From contig CM064867.1 of the NCBI GenBank assembly GCA_032719365.1, positions 44,933,151-44,997,150 of the forward strand: a stretch of 64,000 nucleotides of DNA, given 5' to 3'. The first letter of the stretch is position 1. Each line of letters starts with the position of its first letter. A program made the translations under genes and the position numbers. Of this stretch, positions 11,629 through 21,253 are shown one piece after another. This DNA is from Prinsepia uniflora. Taxonomy: Eukaryota; Streptophyta; Magnoliopsida; Rosales; Rosaceae. The notes under the pieces are model-generated. The model had not been told where the DNA came from, searched no databases, and worked only from the letters and a program-made list of their open reading frames with translations.

Positions 11629-12485
11629 GTGAAAGCATATATAGTGGACAGATGTTGGATGCAAATATTTGATAGATCTGCGGATCTGTATATCGATGGG
11701 ATTGGCAACTTTATTGAGTTTACACGTTATCATTACATTGATGAGAGACATATAATTTGTTTGTGTCGTAAATGGAATAACTGCAGTCAGATGTCATTAA
11801 ATGTGGTCCGATATCATTTGGATCGAAATGGGATTGTACACAACTACACTAAAACGATCTATCATGGTGATGAAATATTTACTGAATCGATATCTTCGGT
11901 TCCCATGCCCTAGCGGGAAGAAACTACTTTGGATGAGTGTTGTGATAATGATCAAGTCATTAAGATATTAACGGATACTTTTCCTCCCGCATTCGATGAT
12001 ATGGATGGTGAAGCAGCTAGGTTTCAACCTAAAGAGTCTGAGCTCCATTACGAGAGATTGTTGAAAGAAGCTCAACATGAATTGTACTTGAGTTGTACAA
12101 ATTTTTCGGCTCTAAGGGCAATTGTGGAGTTAATGCACATGAAGGTTGAGTATATCAAACGAACAAGCATTTTGATCACATGATAAACATCATCATTCGA
12201 ATGCTCATGAACAAAATAGTCTCCCTAAAGATCATTCTAACTCGAAGAAGTTGTTCAAGTGTCTTCGTTTCAGATTTTCCAAAATCCATGCATACAAGAA
12301 CAATTGTGCATTATTTTAAAGTGAATTCGAGAAGCTTGATAAATTCCCCTTGTGCAATAAACCTATGTTTCGAACTAAAATACCGAATAAGCTGCTGCGT
12401 TATTTTCCACTGAAACCATGGGTACAATGATTCTACATGTCGCCTCACATCGTGCGTGATATGAGATGACACAAAGATGAGTGCA
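11629..12485 (+). pseudogene. CACTA (TNP2-type) transposase N-terminal relic
   Basis: Three plus-strand pieces follow the order of plant En/Spm TNP2 transposases. Piece 1 (11629-11913) resembles the transposase-associated domain: DRCWMQIFDRSADLYIDGI, an ICLCRKW cysteine segment, then a YHGDE segment. Piece 2 (11929-12183) has LLKEAQHELYLSCTNFSALR, matching the EAE-LY-C-FSKL block. Piece 3 (12281-12485) has KNNCALF, KLDKFPLC, then LLRYFPLKPWVQ and DMR, matching the cysteine box and LRYFPL-P block. Piece 3 has three in-frame stops, and piece boundaries are frame-shifted. The DDE catalytic core is absent. It would have bound CACTA ends for excision but is long dead. Confidence 0.75.
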
Positions 12486-12719
12486 TTTTCATCGGGGTAA
12501 CACGTACTGATTACCCACCCGAATTTTCGCAAAATTTGGAATTTACCACCCAATTTTTTGTGAAAATTTGAATTCACCGCCCAAATTTTCTTGAAAATTC
12601 AAATTTAGCGCTCAATATTACATGACGAAGATTCATCGAGCAACATCCAAATGACCAGACTTTTTTGCTTCTGCCCTCGTACTTCGGTTTCCCTGCCAAT
12701 GTTACCCGATGAATCATTT

Positions 12720-13287
12720 AATTATGACCCGATGATGATTCTTTAGGCAAAGATCATTAAAAGTAAAAAAAAAACAGAGCCTTCGACTTGCTTCTCTTTC
12801 TTCTTCTTCTTCTTCTAATTCCAGCAACAAAAACTCAGCCTTGCAAATCCTCAACACTCCCTCACACTTCTTCTTCGAATTCGTCTGCCTTCTCTTTTGT
12901 TTGTTCATTCAACCGTGTTTCATGTTTTTGCAAACGAACATACACAACCATCGACCTATCCTCCCTAAACTTCCATCCATCAGTTTGTGACCCTTGTGAG
13001 TGACAGAGAGAGTGGTTGACGGTGAGTTAACGTTGAGACCGGCGACGCACGGCGGAGAGGACAACCACATGTAAAAACCCGAAACTCATGATCGGGTCAA
13101 AGTTTGGATTTGGATTTTTTGACCTTGTTAAGTGAGTCTAAGGGCCCAGAATGTTTGTTTAAGGTTTGTAAGAGTGATTGGAACTCAGAACTAGGCACGA
13201 CAACGTTGTGATCGACGAGAAGCAGATCGGGAAAACTAGTCTTCACACTTGATCTAAGGTATATTTTACTGCATTTTAGATGTTTTT
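12720..13287 (+). other. Unassigned leader-like sequence before the Tekay insertion
   Basis: A pyrimidine-rich (TTC)n stretch at 12793-12815 is followed by a GC-richer segment with GTGAG sites and then AT-rich sequence. It resembles a plant gene 5' leader with an intron donor more than a transposon arm. No protein was recognised. It could be a gene fragment captured by CACTA-1 or ordinary CACTA internal sequence. Confidence 0.3.
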
Positions 13288-16200
13288 TGTAACGCCCCGG
13301 ACGTACTGGAAATGTAATATTATAAAATATTGAATAAAATGACGTTTTTACCCTTGTGATTCGTATGGTCAATTTGCTGACTTTTTGATTAGGAGGTCGA
13401 ACGGACGTTGAGCGATGACCGTGACGTAGTTCGGGACGTCACGAGTTCATAGACAGTTGGCATGTTCGATTCGGACGAACAGGGTGAAAGTTATGATGTT
13501 CGGAAGTTCAAGGGCATTATCGTAATTGGACGTTATTAAGGGGAAAAGTTGACTTTTTGTTTGACAATTGATATTCATTTGACTCGAAGACCGTTATGTT
13601 CGTCTCGACGCCCTGAGTACAACGACAGGCGGCACGCGCAAAACGGACGTCGGATGACCGAGTTACGGGTCACGGAAGTTGGAGGGCATTTTGGTAATTT
13701 TTGCCCTGAGGGCATTTTGGTAATTTCCGCACGGGGTACTGTTCACCACCGTGGAAAACAGAGCAGCGGTCGTGGGTCTTGTGCGTTCAATTGTTTAAGG
13801 TTTAGTGGAAGGCTCAGGGCATTGTTTAAGTTGTTTGAGGTAGTGGAAGCAGGGTGGAGTGGCTCAGGTGCACGGCTGAACTGAGTGCAGGGCACGGGTG
13901 AGCTCGAACTGGCCAAGGTTTCTGTGTGCGTGGGAAACATTTTCAGGAAAATCTCAAATGGTTTCCCACGGGTTGCTGGCCGCTTTGATCGATTACCTGG
14001 TCGCCTTTGAGTCTGGGAACTCATTTGGGGATCATGCTGCTGAGGAGTGACTGAGAGAGATTGAGAGAAACAGTGAGAAATCAGTTTCAGGTTTTTGGGG
14101 GGAAATCTCAGAATTCAGTTTCTACTGGTTTAGGGATCACACTAGACACACTGAGAGTTTTATGGGAGCAGCAGCAGCATAACCATGCACGAAATCAAGC
14201 AAATTGAGCAAGGATTGCTCAGGAGCCCAGGTACCAGTTCAGAGAAGAACCAGTTGGAGGGAAAATTTGAATTCGATTTCTGAGGCTTGTTGATCGAAAC
14301 CAAGGGCCATTCTAGTCTTCTGGGAGCAAGAGGGAACCAACCACGTCGAATTCGAAGGACAACACTCACGAATTGGCCAAGAACGGAGCTCCCTGGTTCT
14401 GAGAATTTTCAAGCTTGAGGTCGACGACTTCCAGGTAACAGCGAGTCCAATTGATTGTACCCTTGTGTTCGTCTAAGTTTCCTTATGCTACTGGTGAAAC
14501 TAATTTGGAAATGGAGTTAGTTTGGGTGAGTTCTGGGTGACGACCCGTTCGTCTGTTCAAGTCTGGGTTGAATCGATTTAGCGACAGTCGAGGCTAATAA
14601 TTAGTGCAGACCTGAAATGAATAGGTTAGAGAAGATAATAGGATTGAAAACGGGAGGAATTGTTTGAGAATTGAGCTTGAACTGGTCGGGTTGTGTCGCG
14701 GGTGACAGACCCGTTTATCAGGCTATTCGGGTAGGAACGATGACACTGTAGCTTGGCGCGAGGCCTTCACGCACAACCACTTTGGGCGGCGCGTGACGGT
14801 GCGTGCGATGTCATCTCCGATCACGGTCAACATGGAAATTGTTCCTTTCAGTCCAATTAACATTTTACCTTTAGGATTCGAGTTGTTCGGGAGTCATTCG
14901 GGATAATTTCTGGAGTCCGGAAGATTAAGTCTTTAAGTTTATTTTCGCCGAAAAATCCGGGGAAATTAGGGAAAAATTATACGAGCTATTTGAGGCTGTT
15001 TGTAACCCTCTTGTACGTTTTTACAGGCCCGGACACTTCCGAAGCTACGGAGGAGCGCGTGGGACGCGATTGACGCGTCCTAAGACTGTGAGTGGACTTT
15101 TTGATTTCTAAAATTGGGCATGCATGACTATTTTGCTTATTTATCTCATGGTTTTACATACGATTTTATGATGGTGACATGATATATCGATTTTACGTGT
15201 TTTCACGTTTTTCGAGATATTTATCGTATTTCACGCATTTCGAGGTTACGGTTTTTCACTTATGCATGCGTGATGTTTTGATGAAGTATCTGGATATGAT
15301 TATGCATGTTACGGATTTATGATGTTTTGATCACATTTGCGAAGTGAATTTTCGGAAATTGCATGTGTTGGAATTTGCATGTGAATTCGGACGTGAGTCC
15401 TATTATGATGTGATATAATTTCGGAATGATGTTGGAAAACGGTTTGTGATGAATCCTGATTTATTGTGTTTTTAAACGGTTTTGGGTTTAAAGACCCGGT
15501 TGATTGTTGGATCCGGTTTTGGGTTTAAAGACCCGGTATGTTGATGACGGGGGCGGGCCCAAAAATTGGGTTTAAAGACCCGAATTGAGTTTAAAGACTC
15601 GTGAGTTTAAAGACTCGATTATTGTGACACCCCCGAGGCCTATTAATCATGTTTTGAGTTTAAAGACTCGTTGATATCCCGGGAAGGCCTAATGTTGAGT
15701 TTAAAGACTCGGATGGATCCAACGGCATAATTGTGATTATTGATTTACGTTTTACTTGATTTGTGCAAATAATGTTTCAAAATGGCGGTTTCTGGAACCT
15801 GGCATTATTAAATGGTTTTACATGAGTTATGACGATCCTTTATAACGTTTTTCCTGTGTTTCGGAAAAAGAGTTTTCAAAAGTTTAATATGCAAATTTTG
15901 AATAGTTGGTTATGCATGCGTGTTACAAAACTGGAGGGCGAACCCGATTTCGAAAAAAAAAAAACTGTTTCTGTAAAACTTATGTTTCGGTCCACTCACA
16001 CTTTGTTGTTTTAAATTCCCTCCAGGTCGTGGTACAAGCGTGGGGGCAAGCACCGAGGCAGAGGCGGAGGCATAAAGTTTTCCGTTGCGGAGTAGTTAGT
16101 TCACAGAGTAGGACTTGTTTCTTTAACTTGTTTTGTAATATTGCTCTGTGAAACTGTGGACTTGACGTCCAGTCGGATGTATTTGTTTAATCTCCCTGGT

Positions 16201-16314
16201 CTGAAAATGGGCGTGTTGTATTATTAATTAGTTTCCGGTCTTTTGGATTCGATTGTCAGATGGGAGCAGGATGCTCCTCGGTTATCGAGGCGATAATCGG
16301 GGTGGGTCCTGTCA
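13288..16314 (+). mobile_element. 5' LTR of the Tekay element
   Basis: 3,027 bp, starting TGTAACGCCCCGG and ending GGGTCCTGTCA, followed by AT and the primer site. It would carry the promoter and polyadenylation signals. It contains a GC-rich GCGCG/GGCGCGTG block near 14757-14810 shared with LARD LTRs, and a cluster of GAGTTTAAAGACTCG-type motifs at 15484-15712. A short hairpin (GGAGCA, GGA, TGCTCC) lies at 16263-16277, 37 bp before the LTR end. Small ORFs inside are not considered genes. Confidence 0.92.
15484..15712. repeat. Dispersed GAGTTTAAAGACTCG motif array in the Tekay LTR
   Basis: Seven or so copies of GGGTTTAAAGACCCG or GAGTTTAAAGACTCG are spaced irregularly over 230 bp. Each is an imperfect palindrome centred on TTTAAA. 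The same array, in reverse orientation, occupies about 38028-38245 in the Tekay solo LTR. Confidence 0.8.
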
Positions 16315-16316
16315 AT

Positions 16317-16329
16317 TGGTATCAGAGCC
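16317..16329 (+). other. Primer-binding site of the Tekay element
   Basis: TGGTATCAGAGCC, complementary to the 3' end of initiator Met tRNA, two bases after the LTR ends in CTGTCA. This is the usual PBS of plant Tekay/Del elements. Confidence 0.92.
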
Positions 16330-16415
16330 TAGGTTTACGATTCGTGTCCGGCACTCGGGTGTGCCTTGATTATTGTACTAACTTATGCCTCTTTCAGAGA
16401 GAAGGACGACCGGCC

Positions 16416-17297
16416 ATGCCTCCGTGACGCGAACCCCTTCCACGACCTGATGGCGATGCCGAGAGTGCTTCGATCGAGCGAGCCCAGCGTCTTGGGGCTA
16501 CGGTGTTTAGTGGTGGAGCGGATCCCGAGGATGCTCGCAGTTGGATTTCTCGGATTGAGCGGATTTTTACTGTGATGCACTGTCCTCCTGAGGAGCGTGT
16601 GGTGTTGGCCACATTTTTACTTGATGGATCTGCTTATGAGTGGTGGTATACTCTGGAGTTGTCGGGCTGGGATGCCCGTATAGTGACTTGGGAGATCTTT
16701 CGTGAGCGGTTTCTGGATCAGTATTATCCCCGCTCATTTCGTGATGCTAGGGAGACCGAGTTTCTGCAGCTCCAGCAGGGGAGCATGTCCGTAGCTGAGT
16801 ATGAACAGAAATTTCAGATGCTAGCTCGTTTTGCTCCTACCTTTGTATCTACTGAGGCTGAGAAATGTCGTAGGTTTGAGCTTGGCCTACGGGGTGAGAT
16901 ACGGGCCATTGTGACGGCCGGAGCTTTTGCTACTCTCAGGGAGTTGTCCGATGCCGCGGTGCGGGTTGAGGCCAGCCTCCCGACACGTCCACAGCACTCT
17001 GGTGGTGGACAACGTCGAGAGCGTTCATATCCTGGATCGTATGGTCAGAGAGCCCCGAAGAAGGGACGTTATGGTGGAGCCTCATCTGCAGGCAATGATC
17101 GTTATGGCAGGCCTGGTAACTATCAGGGTTCCGGATTCCGAGCGCCTAAGGCTCAGACTGTTCTGCAGGCGACCGCGACTTCTGTTGCTTCCACGGGACG
17201 GCAGGGTGGTGGTTTTGCTCGCGATGCTTCCAGTGTTATCTGTTTCTTCTGTGGCGAGCGGGGCCATTATCGGAGGGAGTGTCCATCTTTGCCATAG
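16416..17297 (+). pseudogene. gag: Tekay gag (capsid and zinc knuckle)
   Basis: Structural protein of the virus-like particle. The likely start is ATG at 16416, because it is in frame with all downstream domains and about 90 bp after the primer site. A TGA at 16425 (codon 4) breaks it, leaving 16503 as the first later ATG. The retrotransposon gag domain covers roughly residues 30-190 (EDARSWISRIERIF, then FRERFLDQYYP, then MSVAEYEQKFQMLARF). A Gly/Arg-rich basic linker follows. The CCHC knuckle CFFCGERGHYRREC begins near residue 276. A TAG at 17295 ends the frame, where gag-pol would normally read on. Otherwise no frameshift is seen. Confidence 0.9.
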
Positions 17298-18194
17298 GGT
17301 GGTGGCGCAGGTCGGGGTGGAGCAGAGCAGGGACGGAGCACAGCTGCAGTTTCTGGGACTGGGAGCACTCGAGGAGGTGGTACTGGAGCGGCTAATGGAC
17401 AGAGGGGCCGAGGCCGTGGGCGAGCAGCTGGACCACAGGCCCGAGTTTTTGCTGTTACGCAGCAGGAGGCCAGGGCAGCACCTGGTGTTGTGACAGGTAC
17501 ACTCACGATCTTTGGGCATGATGTTTGTGCTTTAATTGATCCCGGAGCTACTCATTCTTTTATTTCACGGGACTATGAGTTGTTGGCGGGTAGAGAGGCG
17601 TCCGCCTTGGACTGTGACTTGGGTGTGAGTACACCCACGGGAGATGTATTTGTGGTAAATCAAGTGTTGCGGGAGTGTCCCGTAATGGTTGGTGATGTCG
17701 GACTGATGGCAGACTTGATACAATTGGACTTGCACGACTTTGATGTCATTTTGGGAATGGACTGGTTGACGCTTCATCGTGCTTCTATCGAATGTGTCGA
17801 TAAGAAGGTTACTTTTTGGAGCCCGGGGTTACCAGAAACCACTTTTCAGGGAATTCAGCGAGCCACTCCTGTCGGAGTGATTTCAGCCCTGAAGGCAAGT
17901 AAGTTGTTGAGGAAAGGGTGCCAGGGATACTTAGCTCAAGTGATGGATTCACGAGCTGCACCATTGAGGGTGGAGGATATACCGATAGTACGGGAGTTCC
18001 CGGATGTCTTTCAGGACGATCTACAGGGATTGCCACCGCATCGAGATGTTGAGTTCACTATTGATCTGGTTCCAGGTACGCAACTTATCTCTCAGACTCC
18101 GTATCGTATGGCGCCAGCTGAGTTGAAAGAACTGAAGGCGCAGTTACAAGAATTACTTGAGATGGGGTTTATTCGACCGAGTGTGTCCCCCTAG
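17298..18194 (+). pseudogene. pol: Tekay protease and N-terminal reverse transcriptase
   Basis: This continues in the same frame as gag. A Gly-rich linker leads to an aspartic protease: the active-site segment LIDPGATHSFIS lies at about 17534-17569 and the ILGMDWL segment near 17750. The start of the RT region follows (FPDVFQDDLQGLPPHRDVEF, then PYRMAPAELKELK). The TAG at 18192 stands where gypsy elements have Trp before GAPVLFVKKKDG, so a single G-to-A change explains it. The ATG at 17490 is internal and not a true start. Confidence 0.88.
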
Positions 18195-20276
18195 GGAGCC
18201 CCGGTGTTGTTTGTGAAGAAAAAGGATGGGAGTTTGAGACTCTGCATCGATTACAGGCAACAGAATAAAGTAACAGTTAGGAACAAATACCCGTTGCCTC
18301 GGATCGATGATTTGTTTGATCAACTGCGAGGAGCGCAGCACTTCTCCAAAATTGATCTACGTTCTGGGTATCATCAGTTGCGGGTTAAGGATGAGGATGT
18401 ACCCAAGACATCCTTTAGGACCCGTTATGGTCATTATGAGTTCCTTGTGATGCCGTTTGGTTTGACCAACGCACCCGCAGCGTTTATGGATTTGATGAAC
18501 CGAGTGTTGCAGCCTTACTTGGATCACTTTGTCATCGTGCTCATTGACGATATCCTGGTCTACTCGAGGAGTGCGGAAGCGCACGAGGAGCACTTAAGGA
18601 TGGTGCTGGGTACCTTGAGGGAAAACCAGTTGTATGCGAAGCTCAGCAAATGTCAGTTTTGGTTGACGAGCGTGAGTTTCTTGGGGCATGTGATCTCAAC
18701 TGACGGGATCAGTGTGGATTCTCAGAAAATTGAGGCAGTGGCGAAGTGGGAACAACTGAGGACCGTCACTGAAGTCAGAAGTTTCTTGGGTTTGGCTGGC
18801 TATTACAGGAGGTTCGTAGAGGGTTTCTCTACCATTGCTGCCCCGTTGACACGACTGACGCGGAAGGGAGTCAAGTTTGAGTGGGATGACGATTGTGAGC
18901 GTAGTTTTCGGGAGCTAAAGGAAAGGTTGACATCTGCTCCCATACTGACCCTTCCAGACGATAGTGGGGAATTTGAGGTGTACAGTGATGCATCCTTACA
19001 GGGTTTGGGATGTGTACTATTGCAGCATGGGAAAGTGATCGCCTATGCTTCGCGCCAGTTGAAACCGCATGAGCGCAATTATCCGACGCATGACTTGGAG
19101 TTAGCTGCTGTCGTGCATGCGTTAAAAATCTGGAGACATCACCTGTATGGTGCGACTTGCAGAATGTTCACGGATCACAAAAGCCTGAAGTACTTGTTCA
19201 CTCAGAAGGAGTTAAATGTGAGGCAGCGATGGTGGCTAGAGCTAATTAAGGATTATGATTGCACAATTGAGTACCACCCGGGAAAAGCCAATGTGGTGGC
19301 TGATGCCCTAAGCCGGAAGTCAACGCATTCTGTAGCACATCTGCGGACGGTTCATTTACCACTTTTGGTTGAACTCCGTAAGAATAGCATTGATTTGGGT
19401 TTGGATGGCCAAGGTGTCTTGCTGGCTAATTTTCATGTGAGACCACTTCTGGTCGATCGGATCGTTGAGGTTCAATCTCAAGATCCTGTCTCATGTGTAC
19501 TTCGGATTGAAGTGGAAGCCGGTGAGCGGCTAGATTTTTCAGTCAGGGAGGATGGAGCTTTGCTAAAAGAAGAACGGTTGTGTGTGCCCGACGTTGAGGC
19601 ACTAAAGAAGGAGATCTTAGACAAGGCTCATAGTTCGGCCTACGCGATGCATCCTGGTGGGACCAAGATGTATCGTACCTTGCGAGAGCACTACTGGTGG
19701 CCGGGAATCAAACGGGAGATTGCCGAGTTTGTCAGCAGGTGTCTGATTTGCCAGCAAGTGAAGGCTGAGAGGCAACGACCTTATGGAGCCTTGCAACCAC
19801 TACCTATTCCGGAATGGAAATGGGATCACTTGACTATGGATTTTGTGTTTGGACTTCCTAGGACACCCAGGGGTCACGATGGAGTTTGGGTGATTGTGGA
19901 CAGGCTTAAGAAATCAGCTCATTTCTTGCCAGTGCGAGAGAACTTCAGGATGACACAGTTGGCCCAGTTGTTTATCGACGAGATCATTCGTCTGCACGGT
20001 ACACCGGAATCAATAGTTTCTGACCGAGACCCGAGGTTTACTTCTCAATTTTGGCAGAGTCTGCAGGAAGCATTTGGGACGAAACTTCGTTTCAATACTG
20101 CATTTCATCCTCAGACTGACGACCAGTCTGAGCGGACCATCCAGACATTGGAGGATATGATGCGAGCTTGCGTTCTACAATTTCAGGACACTTGGGAGTC
20201 ACATCTAGCCTTGATGGAATTTTCCTACAACAACAACTATCAGGCGAGCATGGGGATGGCTCCGTACGAAGCCTAG
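18195..20276 (+). pseudogene. pol: Tekay reverse transcriptase, RNase H and integrase
   Basis: This is the core polymerase and integration module, still open for about 690 codons. RT motifs in order: FVKKKDGSLRLCIDYRQ, FSKIDLRSGYHQ, FLVMPFGLTNAPAAF, and the catalytic LIDDILVYS (Leu where Phe or Tyr is usual before IDD). RNase H shows FEVYSDAS, LELAAVVHAL and FTDHKSLKYL. The integrase zinc finger reads HSSAYAMHPGG, then CLICQQVK. The DDE core has LTMDFVFGLP and SIVSDRDPRFTS, then FHPQTDDQSERT, where Asp replaces the usual Gly in DGQSERT. It ends at a TAG (20274) in the PYEALYGRQCRTP segment. Confidence 0.93.
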
Positions 20277-20552
20277 TACGGACGGCAGTGCAGAACCCCG
20301 TTGTGTTGGACGGATGTGGGTGAAAGGAAGCTGACTAAATCAGAATTGGTGGAACTGACGACCGAGAAGGTCAAACTCATCAGGGATCGGCTCAAGGCAG
20401 CCCAGGACAGACAAAAGAGCTATGTGGACCATCGGATTCGAGATCTGGAGTTTGCGGTCGGAGATCGGGTATTCCTGAAATTATCCCCTTGGAAGGGTGT
20501 GGTGAGATTTGGCAGGCGAGGAAAGTTGAGCCCTCGTTATATCGGACCTTAA
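20277..20552 (+). pseudogene. pol: Tekay integrase C-terminal segment
   Basis: In frame with the preceding module after the TAG at 20274. It holds the charged helix KVKLIRDRLKAAQDRQKSYV, then VGDRVFLKLSPWKGV and GKLSPRYIGP, which is the GPY/F-type module of gypsy integrases involved in DNA binding. A TAA at 20550 stands immediately after IGP, where an aromatic residue is expected. Confidence 0.88.
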
Positions 20553-20876
20553 GTGATCACTGAGAGGATTGGCCCGGTGGCCTACAGGTTGGCGCTACCG
20601 CCAGAGCTTTCGAGGGTCCACGATGTTTTCCATGTGTCGATGTTGCGGAAATACGTGTTCGACGCATCTCATGTACTGGAGGAACAGCCCATTGAACTTC
20701 GAGATGACTTGAGCTTCGAGGAACAGCCGGTGCAGATTTTGGATCGAAAGGATAAAGTACTACGCCGGAAGACCGTTCCTCTGGTAAAGGTTCTCTGGAG
20801 GAACCAGAATGTGGAGGAAGCCACATGGGAACCCGAGGCACAGATGCGAGAACAGTTCCCCTACTTGTTTCCTTGA
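20553..20876 (+). pseudogene. pol: Tekay integrase tail with chromodomain-like end
   Basis: Same frame after the TAA at 20550. ITERIGPVAYRLALPPELS and VHDVFHVSMLRKY are typical of the integrase tail. Residues near the end (QILDRKDKVLRRKTVPLVKV, then WRN, then EEATWEPE) match the group II chromodomain of Tekay/Del elements, thought to guide integration into heterochromatin. The natural stop is TGA at 20874. The same tail, decayed and on the minus strand, is at 63233-63600. Confidence 0.88.
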
Positions 20877-20897
20877 AATTTCGGGACAAAATTTCTT

Positions 20898-20910
20898 AAG
20901 GGGGGGAGAT
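20898..20910 (+). other. Polypurine tract of the Tekay element
   Basis: AAGGGGGGGAGAT directly before TGTAACGCCC of the 3' LTR. Confidence 0.9.
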
Positions 20911-21121
20911 TGTAACGCCCCGGACGTTCTGGAAATGTAATATTATAAAATATTGAATAAAATGACGGTTTTACCCTTGTGATTCGTATGGTCAATTTGC
21001 TGACTTTTTGATTGGGAGGTCGAACGGACGTTGAGCGATGACCGTGACGTAGTTCGGGACGTCACAAGTTCATAGACAGGTGGCACGTTCGATTCGGACG
21101 AACATGGTGAAAGTTATGATG
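20911..21121 (+). mobile_element. Truncated 3' LTR of the Tekay element
   Basis: The first 211 bp match 13288-13498 with seven substitutions. Then the sequence changes to ACCCGATGATAAACG, which resembles CACTA-1 sequence at about 12725. About 2.8 kb of LTR has been deleted. TTATGA and CCCGATGAT occur on both sides, so a short-repeat-mediated deletion is possible. Confidence 0.88.
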
Positions 21122-21253
21122 ACCCGATGATAAACGAAAATTCGTCCTTAAACCATTTAGCCCGACGGCGTTGGCTAGATGACAGACTGCCAAACGGTGG
21201 CTCGGCGCAGACGATGATTGCATCGGGTATAACTTATATTACATGACGATAAA
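21122..21253 (+). mobile_element. CACTA-1, middle segment
   Basis: This is the sequence between the Tekay remnant and LARD-II. It has CCCGATGAT, CGACGGCG and TTACATGACGAT motifs like those of CACTA-1 at 12610-12740. It ends in the ATAAA that is duplicated at 32996-33000 around LARD-II. Confidence 0.6.

Larger units (their letters stand above)
10328..13287 (+). mobile_element. CACTA-1, left segment
   Basis: The segment opens with CACTATAAGAAAATT, close to the plant CACTA (En/Spm) terminus CACTACAAGAAAA. It is followed by clustered CGACGA/TCGTCG motifs in the first 250 bp, as in CACTA subterminal regions. TNP2-type transposase relics at 11629-12485 support the assignment. The element is cut at 13288 by a Tekay retrotransposon. 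Further segments lie at about 21122-21253 and 33001-33120. Whether 12720-13287 belongs to it is unclear. Confidence 0.65.
13288..21121 (+). mobile_element. Tekay/Del-type Ty3/gypsy retrotransposon
   Basis: Order: 5' LTR 13288-16314, Met-type primer site 16317-16329, gag-pol 16416-20876, purine tract 20898-20910, 3' LTR from 20911. The 3' LTR is lost after 211 bp (21121), where CACTA-like sequence resumes. A 3 kb LTR, one gag-pol frame and a C-terminal chromodomain-like tail place it in the chromovirus Tekay/Del lineage. The 211 bp shared by both LTRs differ at 7 positions by eye (about 3%). It is inserted in CACTA-1. Confidence 0.92.

Noticed and set aside
12311..12577. 88-codon minus-strand ORF
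   Set aside because: Antisense to the TNP2-like transposase relic, which has the recognisable motifs.
16927..17519. Large ORFs antisense or out of frame to gag
   Set aside because: Shadows of the GC-rich gag-pol linker; the gag frame has clear domain motifs and these do not.
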